NCBI GenBank assembly: GCA_030591965.1
Contig: JAUVAA010000003.1
Span: forward strand, 1 to 49,017
Origin: a bacterium
GTDB taxonomy: Bacteria > Pseudomonadota > Gammaproteobacteria > Methylococcales > Methylomonadaceae
Reading direction: 5' to 3'
DNA length: 49,017 nucleotides
The stretch's first letter is position 1, and each line of letters starts with the position of its first letter. Positions 30,074 to 38,888 of the stretch are shown here, piece by piece. A program made the translations under genes and the position numbers. The notes under the pieces are model-generated. The model worked only from the letters and a program-made list of their open reading frames with translations. It did no database searches and was not told where the DNA came from.

Positions 30074-30277
30074 TTAAGATGCTACAACGCTAGTTGCTTG
30101 AGGACCTTTAGGGCCGTTTTCTACATCATAAGTAACTGCTTGACCTTCGTTCAAAGTTTTGAAGCCAGTTCCTTGAATCGCGCTGAAATGTACAAATACA
30201 TCTGCACCGCCATCATCTTGAGAAATAAAACCAAAACCTTTGGACTCGTTAAACCATTTTATAGTGCCTGTAGCCAT
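30074..30277 (-). CDS. CspA-family cold-shock protein
   Basis: A 67-residue single cold-shock domain that binds single-stranded RNA or DNA and melts RNA structure. The two RNA-binding motifs are intact: KGFGFI (RNP1, residues 13-18) and VFVHFS (RNP2, about 27-32). Length matches CspA-like proteins. Which paralogue (CspA, C, D or E) cannot be told from the sequence. The AT-rich stretch of more than 400 bp upstream leaves room for the long structured leader typical of cold-induced csp genes. Confidence 0.95.
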   Translation of the reverse strand: MATGTIKWFNESKGFGFISQDDGGADVFVHFSAIQGTGFKTLNEGQAVTYDVENGPKGPQATSVVAS

Positions 30278-30705
30278 AGAACTTAATACCTAAAAAATTA
30301 AAAAATTAAAGTGTTGTATACAGCTAATGAAAGAGGGAAACTCAGAAGATATGCGAGGAAAGAAACTTTTTACTACCAATAACAAAATCTGTAACGCCTC
30401 TCACTATAGGGTAATCGACAAAGTTTTTCCACAAATTTAAAATATATTATTAAGTACAGGCAGTAAATAGTAATTTAAAAGCAATGGTATGAATACATAT
30501 AATTATTTTTTTACGTAGGTAACTGATTGTATTAGTTGGTTTTTTAGGGTTTTTTTTGTTCTTTTTAGGTAATGTGTAGCCATCTATTTGTCTGTGAAAA
30601 CTATAGTTTTTTAGGTTTAAATTAGGCCTTTATTGACCTGAAAAAACTGAATATCTGTGTATAAGTGAGTATTAGCGATCAACTTATTTAATTATGTGTA
30701 TATTT
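30278..30705. other. AT-rich region upstream of the cold-shock gene
   Basis: About 430 bp without a gene, very AT-rich with several T-runs. It must hold the cold-shock promoter and any long 5' leader, as well as the 3' end of the minus-strand membrane protein gene. No specific cold-box or riboswitch could be identified by eye. Confidence 0.45.
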
Positions 30706-32130
30706 TTATGGCAATAACTTACTTACAAAGTCGGTGGCTTGAGGGAATAAAAGGTGCATGTCATATATGAAGGCAATTAAAAATGTATTAGATAAAAGTT
30801 TTTTAGGCCAACGTAACCAAATTGAAAGTGGACGTTCACTTTGTTTTTTAGAGAAGAATGCCCTCAACCAGTAAAGCCATGTTGGGATAGGGGTTACTTC
30901 ATTTATAGGCGTAGTTAATATGGCTGGCTTCCATGACAAGCCTAAAGCAGAAAGCATTTCTTGCCTGATTTGCTCGGCATAACTTTGTCCTTCTAAGCTA
31001 TCTCCAACCTCTATCTTTTTACCATCACGGGTAATAAGTTTGAGGCAAAACCAAACTTTAGTTGTATTTCCAGACGTTGATGAGCCGTTCTTTTCGACGG
31101 TTATATCGACAATATCCTTAGCTTCTATTTTTTCTTCTAGCAAAAATCCAAAGGTGCGTTGTTGTTTGCTAACACCCATTAAGTTGACTTCAGTGCTAAG
31201 GCTATTGGCAATTAAAAAGAGCCCTAGAAGAAAAATTATCAAAGCAGTCAAGTAAGCTAAAAAAATCATTAAGCTTGTTGTTGTAGGTAAAAAATTCTGG
31301 AAGCCAGCAAAGAAATAATGAGCAAATACTGCAAAAAAAGCTCCCATAAGGATTAAAGCAAAAGCAACGACTTTAGCGCGGCCATAACCATAGTGAAACT
31401 TAGTACCATTAGTGGTTTTTGTGATTTCTGGAATACTTCCTATTTCGGTATCTCGATGCTCAATAATAGTCGATGTTTTTGCTTGAATACGACTATTTGT
31501 AGCTATGGCGTCTTGACCAGCTGCTATTAGTGGTAACTCAAAAATGCGATCATAGTCAAGGCCGGGTACGGCGATGCGTATATTTAACTTCCACAGGTGA
31601 TAGCTATCGCTTTTTTCCTCGCTTGCCGGCAAGTGGGCAGGGGGGGGGAATGCAAAATTTAAACGGATACTTTTGCGGTAATTGTCTGGCTTTAAAGTCA
31701 AACGATCCTGCCATATGGCCTCTTCACGCGTGCTATGTTTACCGTCGTGGCTACGGGATATATAGCGGCGTATACAGCTTAGGCTAAGGACGGCTTGTGG
31801 TGCATTTTTTGCTGGTATCGGTAAATCAATATAGCCTGCGCATAGATTGCCAACTTGAGCGGGGAATGGGTTTAATGTGACTGGGGTTTTGCCGAACTTA
31901 TACCAAGCTAAGGTTTCCTTGATGGCGATAACAATGATCCATAAGCCAATAAAAGGAAATAACGCAAAAAAGTAAAAAACTGGGTTGGCCTCGAATGCTT
32001 TTAATATATTGTCACCGCCTTTAATGATGGCAAACCAAGTCATGGCATTCCAAATTATGGCAAATAGCCAGTGAAGCCAATATTGCTTAGCTGATTGGGA
32101 AAGTACCTGATTACTGGTAATATTGGGCAT
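30706..32130 (-). CDS. Unrecognised four-helix membrane protein (DUF3592-like layout)
   Basis: A 474-residue inner-membrane protein not firmly assigned. Two hydrophobic helices lie near the N-terminus (about residues 18-38 and 48-68), followed by a large beta-rich region (about 75-250) containing LSLSCIRRYISRS and IWQDRLTL, two more helices (about 258-280 and 288-312), and a C-terminal soluble region with a further hydrophobic stretch near residue 450. The helix-domain-helix layout resembles DUF3592-type proteins, but this is a weak likeness. A tract of nine cytosines on the coding strand (31640-31648) encodes part of FPPPAH at about residues 161-166. Divergent from selO. No functional claim is justified. 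Confidence 0.7.
   Translation of the reverse strand: MPNITSNQVLSQSAKQYWLHWLFAIIWNAMTWFAIIKGGDNILKAFEANPVFYFFALFPFIGLWIIVIAIKETLAWYKFGKTPVTLNPFPAQVGNLCAGYIDLPIPAKNAPQAVLSLSCIRRYISRSHDGKHSTREEAIWQDRLTLKPDNYRKSIRLNFAFPPPAHLPASEEKSDSYHLWKLNIRIAVPGLDYDRIFELPLIAAGQDAIATNSRIQAKTSTIIEHRDTEIGSIPEITKTTNGTKFHYGYGRAKVVAFALILMGAFFAVFAHYFFAGFQNFLPTTTSLMIFLAYLTALIIFLLGLFLIANSLSTEVNLMGVSKQQRTFGFLLEEKIEAKDIVDITVEKNGSSTSGNTTKVWFCLKLITRDGKKIEVGDSLEGQSYAEQIRQEMLSALGLSWKPAILTTPINEVTPIPTWLYWLRAFFSKKQSERPLSIWLRWPKKLLSNTFLIAFIYDMHLLFPQATDFVSKLLP
31640..31648. repeat. G9/C9 homopolymer inside a coding region
   Basis: Nine consecutive G on the plus strand (C on the coding strand) within the unrecognised membrane protein gene. 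Tracts of this length are prone to slippage, which would shift the frame about one third into the protein. Confidence 0.9.
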
Positions 32131-32207
32131 ACTTTTTAACCTATTACTTAATTAGCGGCAAAATATAATGCCAACCTAGATTAAGTAATAGACACTTTAT
32201 TTTTATA

Positions 32208-33803
32208 ATGCAATCTAAACTTGATCAATTAAATTTCGATAACCGTTTTATACAAGAATTGCCTGCCGATAAGACCATAGGGCATACGCCTAGACGGCAA
32301 GTTAAAGAGGCTTGTTATTCATTAGTCTCACCTACGTCTGTTAGCAATCCGAAATTAGTTGCACATGCTCAAGAAGTAGCTGAGTTGTTTGATCTGTCAG
32401 AAACGGACTGTTTGAGTGATTATTTTACTCAAGTGTTTTCTGGTAGCCAAAAAGCAAAGGGAATGGAGCCTTATGCGATGTGTTATGGCGGGCATCAATT
32501 CGGTCATTGGGCGGGGCAATTAGGTGATGGTCGAGCGATTAATTTAGGTGAAGTGATTAATCAAAAAGGTCAGCGTTGGGCTTTGCAACTAAAAGGTGCG
32601 GGATTAACACCGTATTCGCGTACTGCGGATGGATTAGCCGTTCTGCGTTCTTCTGTGCGCGAGTTTTTATGCAGCGAAGCGGTGTTTCATTTAGGCGTGC
32701 CTACCACCCGCGCTTTAAGTCTGGTGACGACAGGCGAGCAAGTCGTGCGGGATATGTTTTACGATGGTAATCCGCGTGCTGAATTGGGTGCCGTTGTTTG
32801 TCGGGTTGCGCCGTCCTTTGTGCGCTTTGGTAGTTTCGAAATTCATTCAGCGCGGCAAAATATAGAGCTGTTGCGTGAGTTAGTAGATTACACGATTCGT
32901 ACCGATTTTCCGCATTTAGGCGAGCCGAGCGCTGATGTTTATCAAGCTTGGTTTCATGAGGTGTGTGCTAAAACGGCAGAAATGATTGTCCATTGGCAAC
33001 GTGTTGGTTTTGTGCATGGCGTGATGAATACCGATAATATGTCGATTTTAGGCTTAACGATTGATTATGGCCCTTATGGGTGGCTGGATAATTATGATCC
33101 TGATTGGACGCCTAATACCACGGATAGAGAGCATCGACGCTATCGTTTTGGTAATCAGCCGCAGATTGCAGCGTGGAATTTAACCCAATTGGCCAATGCG
33201 ATTTATCCATTGATTGAACAAGTCGAGCCTTTGCAGGAGGGGTTGAATATTTACAGTAAAGCCTTTATTGAAGGCTATCAGGAAATGATGGCAGAGAAGT
33301 TAGGCTTGCAAGTTTATGATGCGCAAACGGATAAGGCACTGATCGATGACTTAGTGAAAGTATTGGTTTTAACTGAAACGGATATGACTATTTTTTATCG
33401 TTTATTAGCGGATATTTCAACTGAAACTGAGTTAAGTGATGCGGAGTTACTGATTCAGTTATCTGCGGCTTATTATCAGCCTGAGCAATTAACTGAGGCG
33501 GTTAAAATGGATATTATTGCTTGGTTACGTCGTTATGTTGCTCGAGTACAGCAAGATAAGAGTGATGATTCAAGTCGAAAACTAGCGATGAATGCAGTCA
33601 ATCCAAAGTATGTATTACGCAACTATTTAGCGCAGCTGGCTATAGATAAAGCGGAGCAGGGTGATCATAGTATGGTGCAAGAATTGTTGGAAGTATTACG
33701 TCATCCTTATGATGAACAGCCTGAACATCAAGCTTGGGCTGAGAAGCGACCTGACTGGGCGCGAACTAAAGCGGGCTGTTCAATGTTATCGTGCAGCTCT
33801 TGA
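32208..33803 (+). CDS. selO: Protein adenylyltransferase SelO
   Basis: Pseudokinase-fold enzyme that transfers AMP to Ser, Thr or Tyr of proteins, linked to redox stress. The 531-residue product (YdiU/UPF0061 family) has the family block YGGHQFGHWAGQLGDGRA (about residues 93-110), LKGAGLTPYSR (about 128-138), VRRSS-like VLRSSVREF, the metal-binding NTDNMS (about 275-280) and the C-terminus MLSCSS. In animal SelO the corresponding C-terminal region holds selenocysteine; here it is cysteine, as in most bacteria. Slightly longer than E. coli SelO (478 aa). The next gene, rlmG, starts 12 bp later. Confidence 0.95.
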   Translation: MQSKLDQLNFDNRFIQELPADKTIGHTPRRQVKEACYSLVSPTSVSNPKLVAHAQEVAELFDLSETDCLSDYFTQVFSGSQKAKGMEPYAMCYGGHQFGHWAGQLGDGRAINLGEVINQKGQRWALQLKGAGLTPYSRTADGLAVLRSSVREFLCSEAVFHLGVPTTRALSLVTTGEQVVRDMFYDGNPRAELGAVVCRVAPSFVRFGSFEIHSARQNIELLRELVDYTIRTDFPHLGEPSADVYQAWFHEVCAKTAEMIVHWQRVGFVHGVMNTDNMSILGLTIDYGPYGWLDNYDPDWTPNTTDREHRRYRFGNQPQIAAWNLTQLANAIYPLIEQVEPLQEGLNIYSKAFIEGYQEMMAEKLGLQVYDAQTDKALIDDLVKVLVLTETDMTIFYRLLADISTETELSDAELLIQLSAAYYQPEQLTEAVKMDIIAWLRRYVARVQQDKSDDSSRKLAMNAVNPKYVLRNYLAQLAIDKAEQGDHSMVQELLEVLRHPYDEQPEHQAWAEKRPDWARTKAGCSMLSCSS

Positions 33804-33815
33804 GGTAAGGTAAAA

Positions 33816-34952
33816 ATGACAGAAACCACTATGCACGTTGCCCAAGGGCGTTTTCAAGTATTGCGCTTTCCAATAGAAAAGAATGAAAAATTACAAGCTT
33901 GGGATGCGGCAGATGAATATTTATTACAGGATGTAGCGGGAAAATTAGATTTAGATGGTCAGCCTAGCGTGTTGATTGTTAATGATAGCTTTGGCGCTTT
34001 AGCGGTGGCTTTAAGTGCGTATAAACCAAGTGTCGTGTCTGATTCGTTTATCTCGCAAGCCGCAACTCGTAAAAATTTAGCGTTAAATCAAATAGACCTT
34101 ACTACGGTACGTTTGTTTGATAGTTTGGTATTACCGCAAGATAAGTTTGATTTTATTTTAATTAAAGCGCCTAAAACATTGGCGTTTTTAGAGGATATGC
34201 TAATACGCTTGCAAGATAATTTAACAGTGAATACTCAAGTGATTGTCGCTGGTATGGTGAAGAATCTACCTGCCTCTGTGTGGCAGCTTATGGCGCGTTA
34301 TTTAGGGGAAACTAGACCCTCTAAAGCGGTTAAAAAAGCGCGTTTAATTTATGCACAAGTTGATATGGATCATGTTGTGCCGATTAATCCTTATCCTGTT
34401 TATTACCCGTTGGAGAATACGCAGTACCAGATTTGTAATCATGCCAATATTTTTTCACATAAAAGTTTAGATATTGGCACGCGTTTTTTCCTAGAGCATT
34501 TACCGCAAGATGACAAATATCAGCAAGTAGTCGATTTAGGCTGTGGTAATGGCGTGGTAGGACTGATATTTTCTGAGAAAAACCCTAATGCACAGCTGCA
34601 TTTTGTCGATGAATCTTTTATGGCTGTTGCATCAGCAGAAGAAAACTTTAAGCAGACAGTGACAACCGTTAGTGCCAGTTTTCAGGCAGACGATGCTTTA
34701 ACTGATTTTGAAGATAAATCGATAGATTTAATTTTGTGTAACCCCCCTTTTCATCAGCAAAATACGATTGGCGGGCATATTGCTTTGCGCATGTTTGAGC
34801 AATCTAAAAAAGTATTGAAACAGGGTGGTGAATTATGGGTGATTGGTAATCGTCATTTAGGTTATCACGTCAGTCTTAAAAAGTTTTTTTCTAAAGTTGA
34901 AGTCATGGTATCTAATGCAAAATTTGTCATTATTAAGGCCTCCAACTCATAG
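33816..34952 (+). CDS. rlmG: 23S rRNA (guanine-N2)-methyltransferase RlmG-like
   Basis: SAM-dependent methyltransferase of the RsmC/RlmG family, which in E. coli modifies G1835 of 23S rRNA. The 378-residue length equals RlmG. There is a degenerate N-terminal methyltransferase-like domain and a catalytic C-terminal domain with SAM motif VDLGCGNGVVGL (about residues 240-251) and the N2-guanine motif LCNPPFH (about 306-312). It follows selO by 12 bp. Its last 20 bases overlap the 3' end of the convergent YdjM-like gene. RsmC cannot be fully excluded, but length and motifs favour RlmG. Confidence 0.86.
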   Translation: MTETTMHVAQGRFQVLRFPIEKNEKLQAWDAADEYLLQDVAGKLDLDGQPSVLIVNDSFGALAVALSAYKPSVVSDSFISQAATRKNLALNQIDLTTVRLFDSLVLPQDKFDFILIKAPKTLAFLEDMLIRLQDNLTVNTQVIVAGMVKNLPASVWQLMARYLGETRPSKAVKKARLIYAQVDMDHVVPINPYPVYYPLENTQYQICNHANIFSHKSLDIGTRFFLEHLPQDDKYQQVVDLGCGNGVVGLIFSEKNPNAQLHFVDESFMAVASAEENFKQTVTTVSASFQADDALTDFEDKSIDLILCNPPFHQQNTIGGHIALRMFEQSKKVLKQGGELWVIGNRHLGYHVSLKKFFSKVEVMVSNAKFVIIKASNS

Positions 34953-35583
34953 TAAAAGGAAATTCAGGCGTAAATAAATACAGCAGAGCACAACTGATAA
35001 ACATACCTAATGATGCGCTTAAATATTTCACACTGAAAAGTTTAAAGGCCGTGCCAAATGAGCGTTTCAGCTGTACATTACCTAGATCTACACTAAACAA
35101 TTCATCGAGCAGTAAGTGAACAATAAAGCCAAAACCAATAAAAAGTCCGCTAAGCCATGCAAAAATAATGCCTGTATTCAGTAAGTAGTAAACGCTAAAA
35201 GTCGTCAGTAAAGTAAATAAAATAGCACATAAAATTGAGTGAAAAGCACCGCGATGTACAGTTGCCTTTTTAAATAGAGCTAGGATCGGATAGCGCACTA
35301 GAAAAAAGGTGCAGCTAGCAATAATAAACACGTGCTGCACTTTATACTGGCCATGATAAGCAAGGATGGCGAGCATGGAAATAAGCGTTGCTAGTGAGGT
35401 GAACAGTATTTTTAGTGGGCTTGAGTTATCTGAATCGATATCAGGCAATAATCCGCCTATCGTGCCTAAAAAAATAAACCAGGGAATATCAAATAAGTCT
35501 ATGAAATTTGTATTGAATAAAGTGGCAGCGGCAAAGCTGCTTGCACTAGCGGCAACGAAAAGATGAGTATTAAAGTTCGCCAT
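34933..35583 (-). CDS. YdjM-like membrane-bound metal-dependent hydrolase
   Basis: Inner-membrane protein of the DUF457/YdjM family, about 216 residues from the start chosen. The segment GTIGGLLPDIDSDNSSP carries the conserved acidic residues of the family (P-D-I-D-S), and a histidine pair region TVHRGAFHS follows; together these are the proposed metal site. About five hydrophobic helices are visible. The ATG at 35583 (MANFNTHLFVAAS) is preferred over one at 35619, since the family starts with a short stretch containing T-H before the first helix. Its 3' end overlaps rlmG by 20 bp in the convergent direction. In E. coli ydjM is in the SOS regulon; no LexA box was identified here. Confidence 0.75.
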   Translation of the reverse strand: MANFNTHLFVAASASSFAAATLFNTNFIDLFDIPWFIFLGTIGGLLPDIDSDNSSPLKILFTSLATLISMLAILAYHGQYKVQHVFIIASCTFFLVRYPILALFKKATVHRGAFHSILCAILFTLLTTFSVYYLLNTGIIFAWLSGLFIGFGFIVHLLLDELFSVDLGNVQLKRSFGTAFKLFSVKYLSASLGMFISCALLYLFTPEFPFTMSWRP

Positions 35584-35643
35584 ATATGGTGTTTGAGTCG
35601 AAGGGCAACCAACTATCATAGCAATTTTTCTAGGAGTCGTTGA

Positions 35644-36216
35644 GTGCGCTGTGTTAATTCTCCTAGCAATATTGAAGAAGTGATAAAGAAGTCACGTTTT
35701 CTCGGTTTTATTTATCCTTGTTTTAGTGAAAGTGAGGCGCTTGCTTATTTGCATGATTTACGTAATGAGCATAGTGGAGCAAATCATATTGCCTTTGCCT
35801 ACCGTATAAGAACTGATCAAGGAGATGTGTGCCGGTTTCATGATGCAGGTGAGCCATCAGGTACTGCTGGGAAACCTATTTATCAATATATTGAAGGCCA
35901 TGATCTGATTAATGTCCTTATTGTGGTTGTGCGTTATTTTGGTGGAATTAAGTTGGGGGCAGGCGGGTTAACTCGTGCGTACGGTAATGCTGCTAAACAA
36001 GTGATCGGTGTAGCAGATATAACAGAGTTTATTGAATTAGCGAGTGTGCACTTCACCTTAGATTATAAAGATCTACAGCATTTTGAATATCAACTAGCTA
36101 AATGTTCCGGGGTCATTACTACTAAGGATTTCGCTGGACAGGTTAATTTAGAAGTGCAATTACCAGTAGTAAATACCGAATCATTATTAGCGCTGTTTCC
36201 AGGACAGATTTTGTAG
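35644..36216 (+). CDS. yigZ: IMPACT/YigZ family protein
   Basis: A 190-residue protein of the UPF0029/IMPACT family, whose eukaryotic member regulates GCN2; the bacterial role is not established, although ribosome or nucleic-acid contact has been suggested from structure. Family motifs are EEVIKKSRFLG, AFAYRI, FHDAGEPSGTAGKPI (about residues 60-74) and VVVRYFGGIKLGAGGLTRAYG (about 97-117). It uses a GTG start at 35644, supported by TAGGAG seven to eight bases upstream; no better ATG exists. Divergent from the YdjM-like gene. Confidence 0.92.
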   Translation: MRCVNSPSNIEEVIKKSRFLGFIYPCFSESEALAYLHDLRNEHSGANHIAFAYRIRTDQGDVCRFHDAGEPSGTAGKPIYQYIEGHDLINVLIVVVRYFGGIKLGAGGLTRAYGNAAKQVIGVADITEFIELASVHFTLDYKDLQHFEYQLAKCSGVITTKDFAGQVNLEVQLPVVNTESLLALFPGQIL

Positions 36217-36268
36217 TTAGGAGCGCGCATGAAATAGCGTGGGAAATTATTTGGGGCGCAGGTCTTTA

Positions 36269-36576
36269 GAAGCTGTGAAAGTATTCAGTACTGAAGTCTC
36301 CCAATAAATGGAAAGCTAACTGTAGCAATACATAGGGTTGTACGATTATTCGTTGAGGTTGAGTGAAATGGGGCAAACCTATTAATAAATGGCCCTACCT
36401 GCCGATATACCCCCCTAAAAACTGGGAAACTTCAGTTCAGTATAATTCCCCTCCTTATCAAGGAGGGGCTAGGGGAGGTTTGATATTTAATTAACAATGA
36501 CCTATGTTTTTATAGATCCCCCTCAATCCCTCCTTCTCAAGGGGGAAGGCTAAAAGCACAATACTTTCACGGTCTC
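36269..36576. repeat. GTGAAAGTATT repeat, copy 1, interrupted
   Basis: The ends are GAAGCTGTGAAAGTATT (36269-36285) and AATACTTTCACGGTCTC (36560-36576). The interior shares CTCCTTATCAAGGAGGGG, AGGGGAGG and CTATGTTTTTATAGA with copy 2 at 41971-42141. This copy is longer because another element is inserted near its left end. Confidence 0.85.
36290..36436. mobile_element. 147-bp non-autonomous element with 14-bp inverted ends and TCAGT duplication
   Basis: The ends ACTGAAGTCTCCCA (36290-36303) and TGGGAAACTTCAGT (36423-36436) are inverted with one mismatch. TCAGT flanks both sides (36285-36289 and 36437-36441) as a 5-bp direct repeat. The uninterrupted repeat copy at 41971-42141 reads straight across the insertion point (TATTCAATATAAT), which identifies the empty site. 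It has no coding capacity. Confidence 0.8.
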
Positions 36577-36734
36577 TTTAGCCTGCATTTTATAGGGAGG
36601 ATAAAGTGCTGCGTCCCATTGTGTCGATCTTATTTTATGCTTAGGAACAAGATTTCAATAAAACCCGAAACTTTGTGAAGCCCGTATGAAGCTTGTGGAA
36701 TACGGGACGTTGAATGCACTGCGCTCCCTGTATT

Positions 36735-36770
36735 CCGTAAACTCCATACAGGCATTAGAACGTAAACTTA
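36735..36770. repeat. CCGTAAACTCCATACAGGC direct repeat, left of the porin gene
   Basis: CCGTAAACTCCATACAGGC followed by a short variable spot and GAACGTAAACTT. The same unit in the same orientation follows the porin gene at 38339-38372. This copy is the right arm of a palindrome whose left arm starts near 36678 (GCCCGTATGAAGCTTGTGG). Confidence 0.85.
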
Positions 36771-36917
36771 AGATTGCATTCCTTAACAAGGACGGGGTTT
36801 TTCTTTGGTAAATTAAGGAGTAATTTTCTAAAAACAAAGGTAATTGCGAATCGTTTGCATTTAGCTTTGTTTGTCTATATACTGCGTTTTTTAGAATATT
36901 TTGCAGGAATATAAACG

Positions 36918-38315
36918 ATGAATGTCGGTAAACAATCATTAGCCATGTGTGCAGCTCTTTTGCTGGCAAGTAATGCAGTAAATGCGGCTGATAAACCACC
37001 CACTATGGAAGAGATGTGGAAGATTATTGAAGCCCAGCAAGTGCAGCTAGATGCTATGAAGAAAAGTTTAGAAGCTTCTCAAGCTTCTACTGTTGCAGTG
37101 GATTCCGAAGAAGGGCATGCGCAAAGCCTAACTAATGCCGAATTGAAAGAATTGGAGCATAAGACCGATGCTTTAACAGAAGTGGTAGAAACAATGCGCA
37201 CTGCTTTAGTTATTCCAGAAGAAAAAGAACTTAAGAGTTCATATGGATTAGGGCCAGCTGCCTCTAAGGTTTACCAAGTGGATCAAGGTTTATCAATTGG
37301 GGGGTATGGTGAAGTTAATTTCCAAACCTTTGTTGATGATAAAGGTCCAGATGATAAAAATAATGCCGATATGGAGCGTTTAGTGCTGTATGTGGGTTAT
37401 AAATTTACCGACTCTATCATTTTTAATAGTGAAATAGAGTTCGAGCATTCCTCAACAGCTAAAGGTGGGTCGGTATCTGTTGAACTAGCAACTTTAGATT
37501 TCTTATTAGATCCTATGCTTAATGTCCGTGCTGGTATGGTGTTATTGCCAATGGGTTTTATTAACCAAATACATGAACCGCCTTTCTTTTTTGGTAATAA
37601 TCGCCCAGAAGTTGAGCGAGCAATTATTCCAAGTACTTGGCGTGAAATAGGTGTGGGTCTATTCGGTGAAATTGTCCCTGATTTAAGTTATACGATGTAT
37701 GCTGTTAGTGGCTTGAAAGGTAGTAACTTTAGTTCTGATGGTATTCGTGGTGGTCGCCAAAAAGGCTCGAAAGCAATAAATGAAGATATGGCATTCGTGG
37801 GTCGCTTAGATTATGCGCCAGCAGCATTACCAGGCGTTACCTTTGGTACTTCAGCTTACTTAGGTAATTCTGGCCAAGATGAGTTTGATGTAGACGTATT
37901 TACTCAGCTGTATGAAGCACATGTAGAATGGAAATACCGTGGCTTAGAATTCCGTACTTTGGGTTCTTGGGGGCATGTGTCTAATGCAGGTGTTTTAAGT
38001 GCAGAAAAAGGTGAAACCATTGGTAGCTCAAATTACGGTGTTTATACTGAAATTGGCTATGATGTATTACCACTTATTCTTCCGGGTACAACCCAGTACC
38101 TAGCGCCATTCTTTCGTTATGAGAAGTTAGATACAATTGCAACGACAGCTGATGGTTATATGGATGATCTAAGCAAAGAACAAGATATATTCCAAGTAGG
38201 TTTTAACTATAAGCCGATTCCACAAGTTGTTATCAAGGCGGATTACCGTAACAGACAGACTAAAGCAGGCACAAAGCCGGATGAGTTTAATATAGGCTTT
38301 GGTTTTATCTTCTAA
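36918..38315 (+). CDS. Outer-membrane beta-barrel porin
   Basis: A 465-residue outer-membrane protein. Signal peptide at residues 1-23 (AALLLASNAVNAAD), then a coiled-coil-like segment (about 27-100, with MWKIIEAQQVQLDAMKKSL), then a barrel rich in alternating polar/aromatic strands from about residue 115 (SIGGYGEVNFQTFV) to the C-terminal FNIGFGFIF, whose final phenylalanine is the usual outer-membrane insertion signal. Overall layout resembles porins with an N-terminal trimerising coiled coil. The substrate is unknown. Bracketed by two direct repeats. The FMN-binding gene follows after 570 bp, so cotranscription is doubtful. Confidence 0.8.
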   Translation: MNVGKQSLAMCAALLLASNAVNAADKPPTMEEMWKIIEAQQVQLDAMKKSLEASQASTVAVDSEEGHAQSLTNAELKELEHKTDALTEVVETMRTALVIPEEKELKSSYGLGPAASKVYQVDQGLSIGGYGEVNFQTFVDDKGPDDKNNADMERLVLYVGYKFTDSIIFNSEIEFEHSSTAKGGSVSVELATLDFLLDPMLNVRAGMVLLPMGFINQIHEPPFFFGNNRPEVERAIIPSTWREIGVGLFGEIVPDLSYTMYAVSGLKGSNFSSDGIRGGRQKGSKAINEDMAFVGRLDYAPAALPGVTFGTSAYLGNSGQDEFDVDVFTQLYEAHVEWKYRGLEFRTLGSWGHVSNAGVLSAEKGETIGSSNYGVYTEIGYDVLPLILPGTTQYLAPFFRYEKLDTIATTADGYMDDLSKEQDIFQVGFNYKPIPQVVIKADYRNRQTKAGTKPDEFNIGFGFIF

Positions 38316-38338
38316 TCATTTTTTTAATTTTTTGTAGC

Positions 38339-38372
38339 CCGTAAACTCCATACAGGCTTGGAACGTAAACTT
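38339..38372. repeat. CCGTAAACTCCATACAGGC direct repeat, right of the porin gene
   Basis: Nearly identical in sequence and orientation to 36735-36770, differing by a small gap and a substitution in the middle. With the left copy it brackets the porin gene. Confidence 0.85.
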
Positions 38373-38424
38373 TTGGCTATTATTAATTCCGTAAATTACA
38401 TAATTCTACTTTGTATGAAGTTAG

Positions 38425-38520
38425 CTTTAGCCATCTCTTGCTGGAGAGGGTTGGATGAGGAGAATGAAATCATGTATTTATAATTCCCTCGCATCCTAAC
38501 CTTCTCCCGCTGGAGAAGGC
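38425..38520. repeat. Inverted repeat of the CTGGAGAGGGTTGGATGAGG type
   Basis: GCTGGAGAGGGTTGGATGAG on the left pairs with CATCCTAACCTTCTCCCGC on the right, around an AT-rich centre. Repeats with CCCTCACCCTAACCCTCTCCC character are widespread in proteobacterial intergenic DNA. Confidence 0.65.
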
Positions 38521-38587
38521 GTTTATTTTTAAGTTAAACCCCATCCACTTTGAAATATGTGGTTTTTAGTTAATACTCTTTCGTATT

Positions 38588-38688
38588 CGTCATTCCTGTA
38601 TGACTACCCAGTCAAACGTGGGCACAAGCTTTAGCAGGAATCTAGTGATGATGTTTAGATTCCCGATAAAAGACTTCGGGAATGACGA
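38588..38688. repeat. GTCATTCC-family repeat, copy 2
   Basis: CGTCATTCCTG at the left and CGGGAATGACGA at the right are inverted. The strings TTTAGCAGGAATCTA and TCCCGATAAAAGA match the unit at 18432-18508. The centre is about 25 bp longer than in that copy. Confidence 0.8.
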
Positions 38689-38888
38689 GGGTTTTCATAA
38701 ACTATGATTTTCCATATGGACTGGGTTTAACAGCATTGCGCCCTACCGGAACTTGAATTGTCAAAGCCGTTTGTGCTGAGCTGTATTATGCACGTTCTTG
38801 CGCAGATAAGTTGTAGCATCGGAGGAACTAGTTTAAAGTTGCTGGCTGACGATTCTCCTCCTCAATCTTCCTGATTAAATAATCTCTT

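Larger units (their letters stand above)
36217..36917. other. Repeat-filled intergenic region upstream of the porin gene
   Basis: About 700 bp without a gene. It holds a repeat unit (36269-36576) interrupted by a second element (36290-36436), then a palindrome around 36678-36758 that includes the CCGTAAACTCCATACAGGC repeat. The last 100 bp, AT-rich with GCAGGA before the ATG, should hold the porin promoter and ribosome binding site. Confidence 0.7.
38316..38888. other. Repeat-filled intergenic region between porin and FMN-binding gene
   Basis: About 570 bp without a gene. In order: the CCGTAAACTCC repeat (38339-38372), an inverted repeat with GGAGAGGGTTGGATGAGG and its partner (38425-38520), and a GTCATTCC-family unit (38588-38688). 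The last 190 bp have no recognised repeat and should hold the promoter of the FMN-binding gene. Confidence 0.7.

Noticed and set aside
30278-30705. Small RNA or riboswitch in the AT-rich stretch before the cold-shock gene
   Set aside because: No recognisable conserved structure could be made out by eye; kept only as a probable leader region.
36655-36999. Minus-strand open frame of 114 codons across the porin start
   Set aside because: It overlaps the porin signal peptide antisense and runs through a palindromic repeat; no ribosome binding site or protein-like composition.
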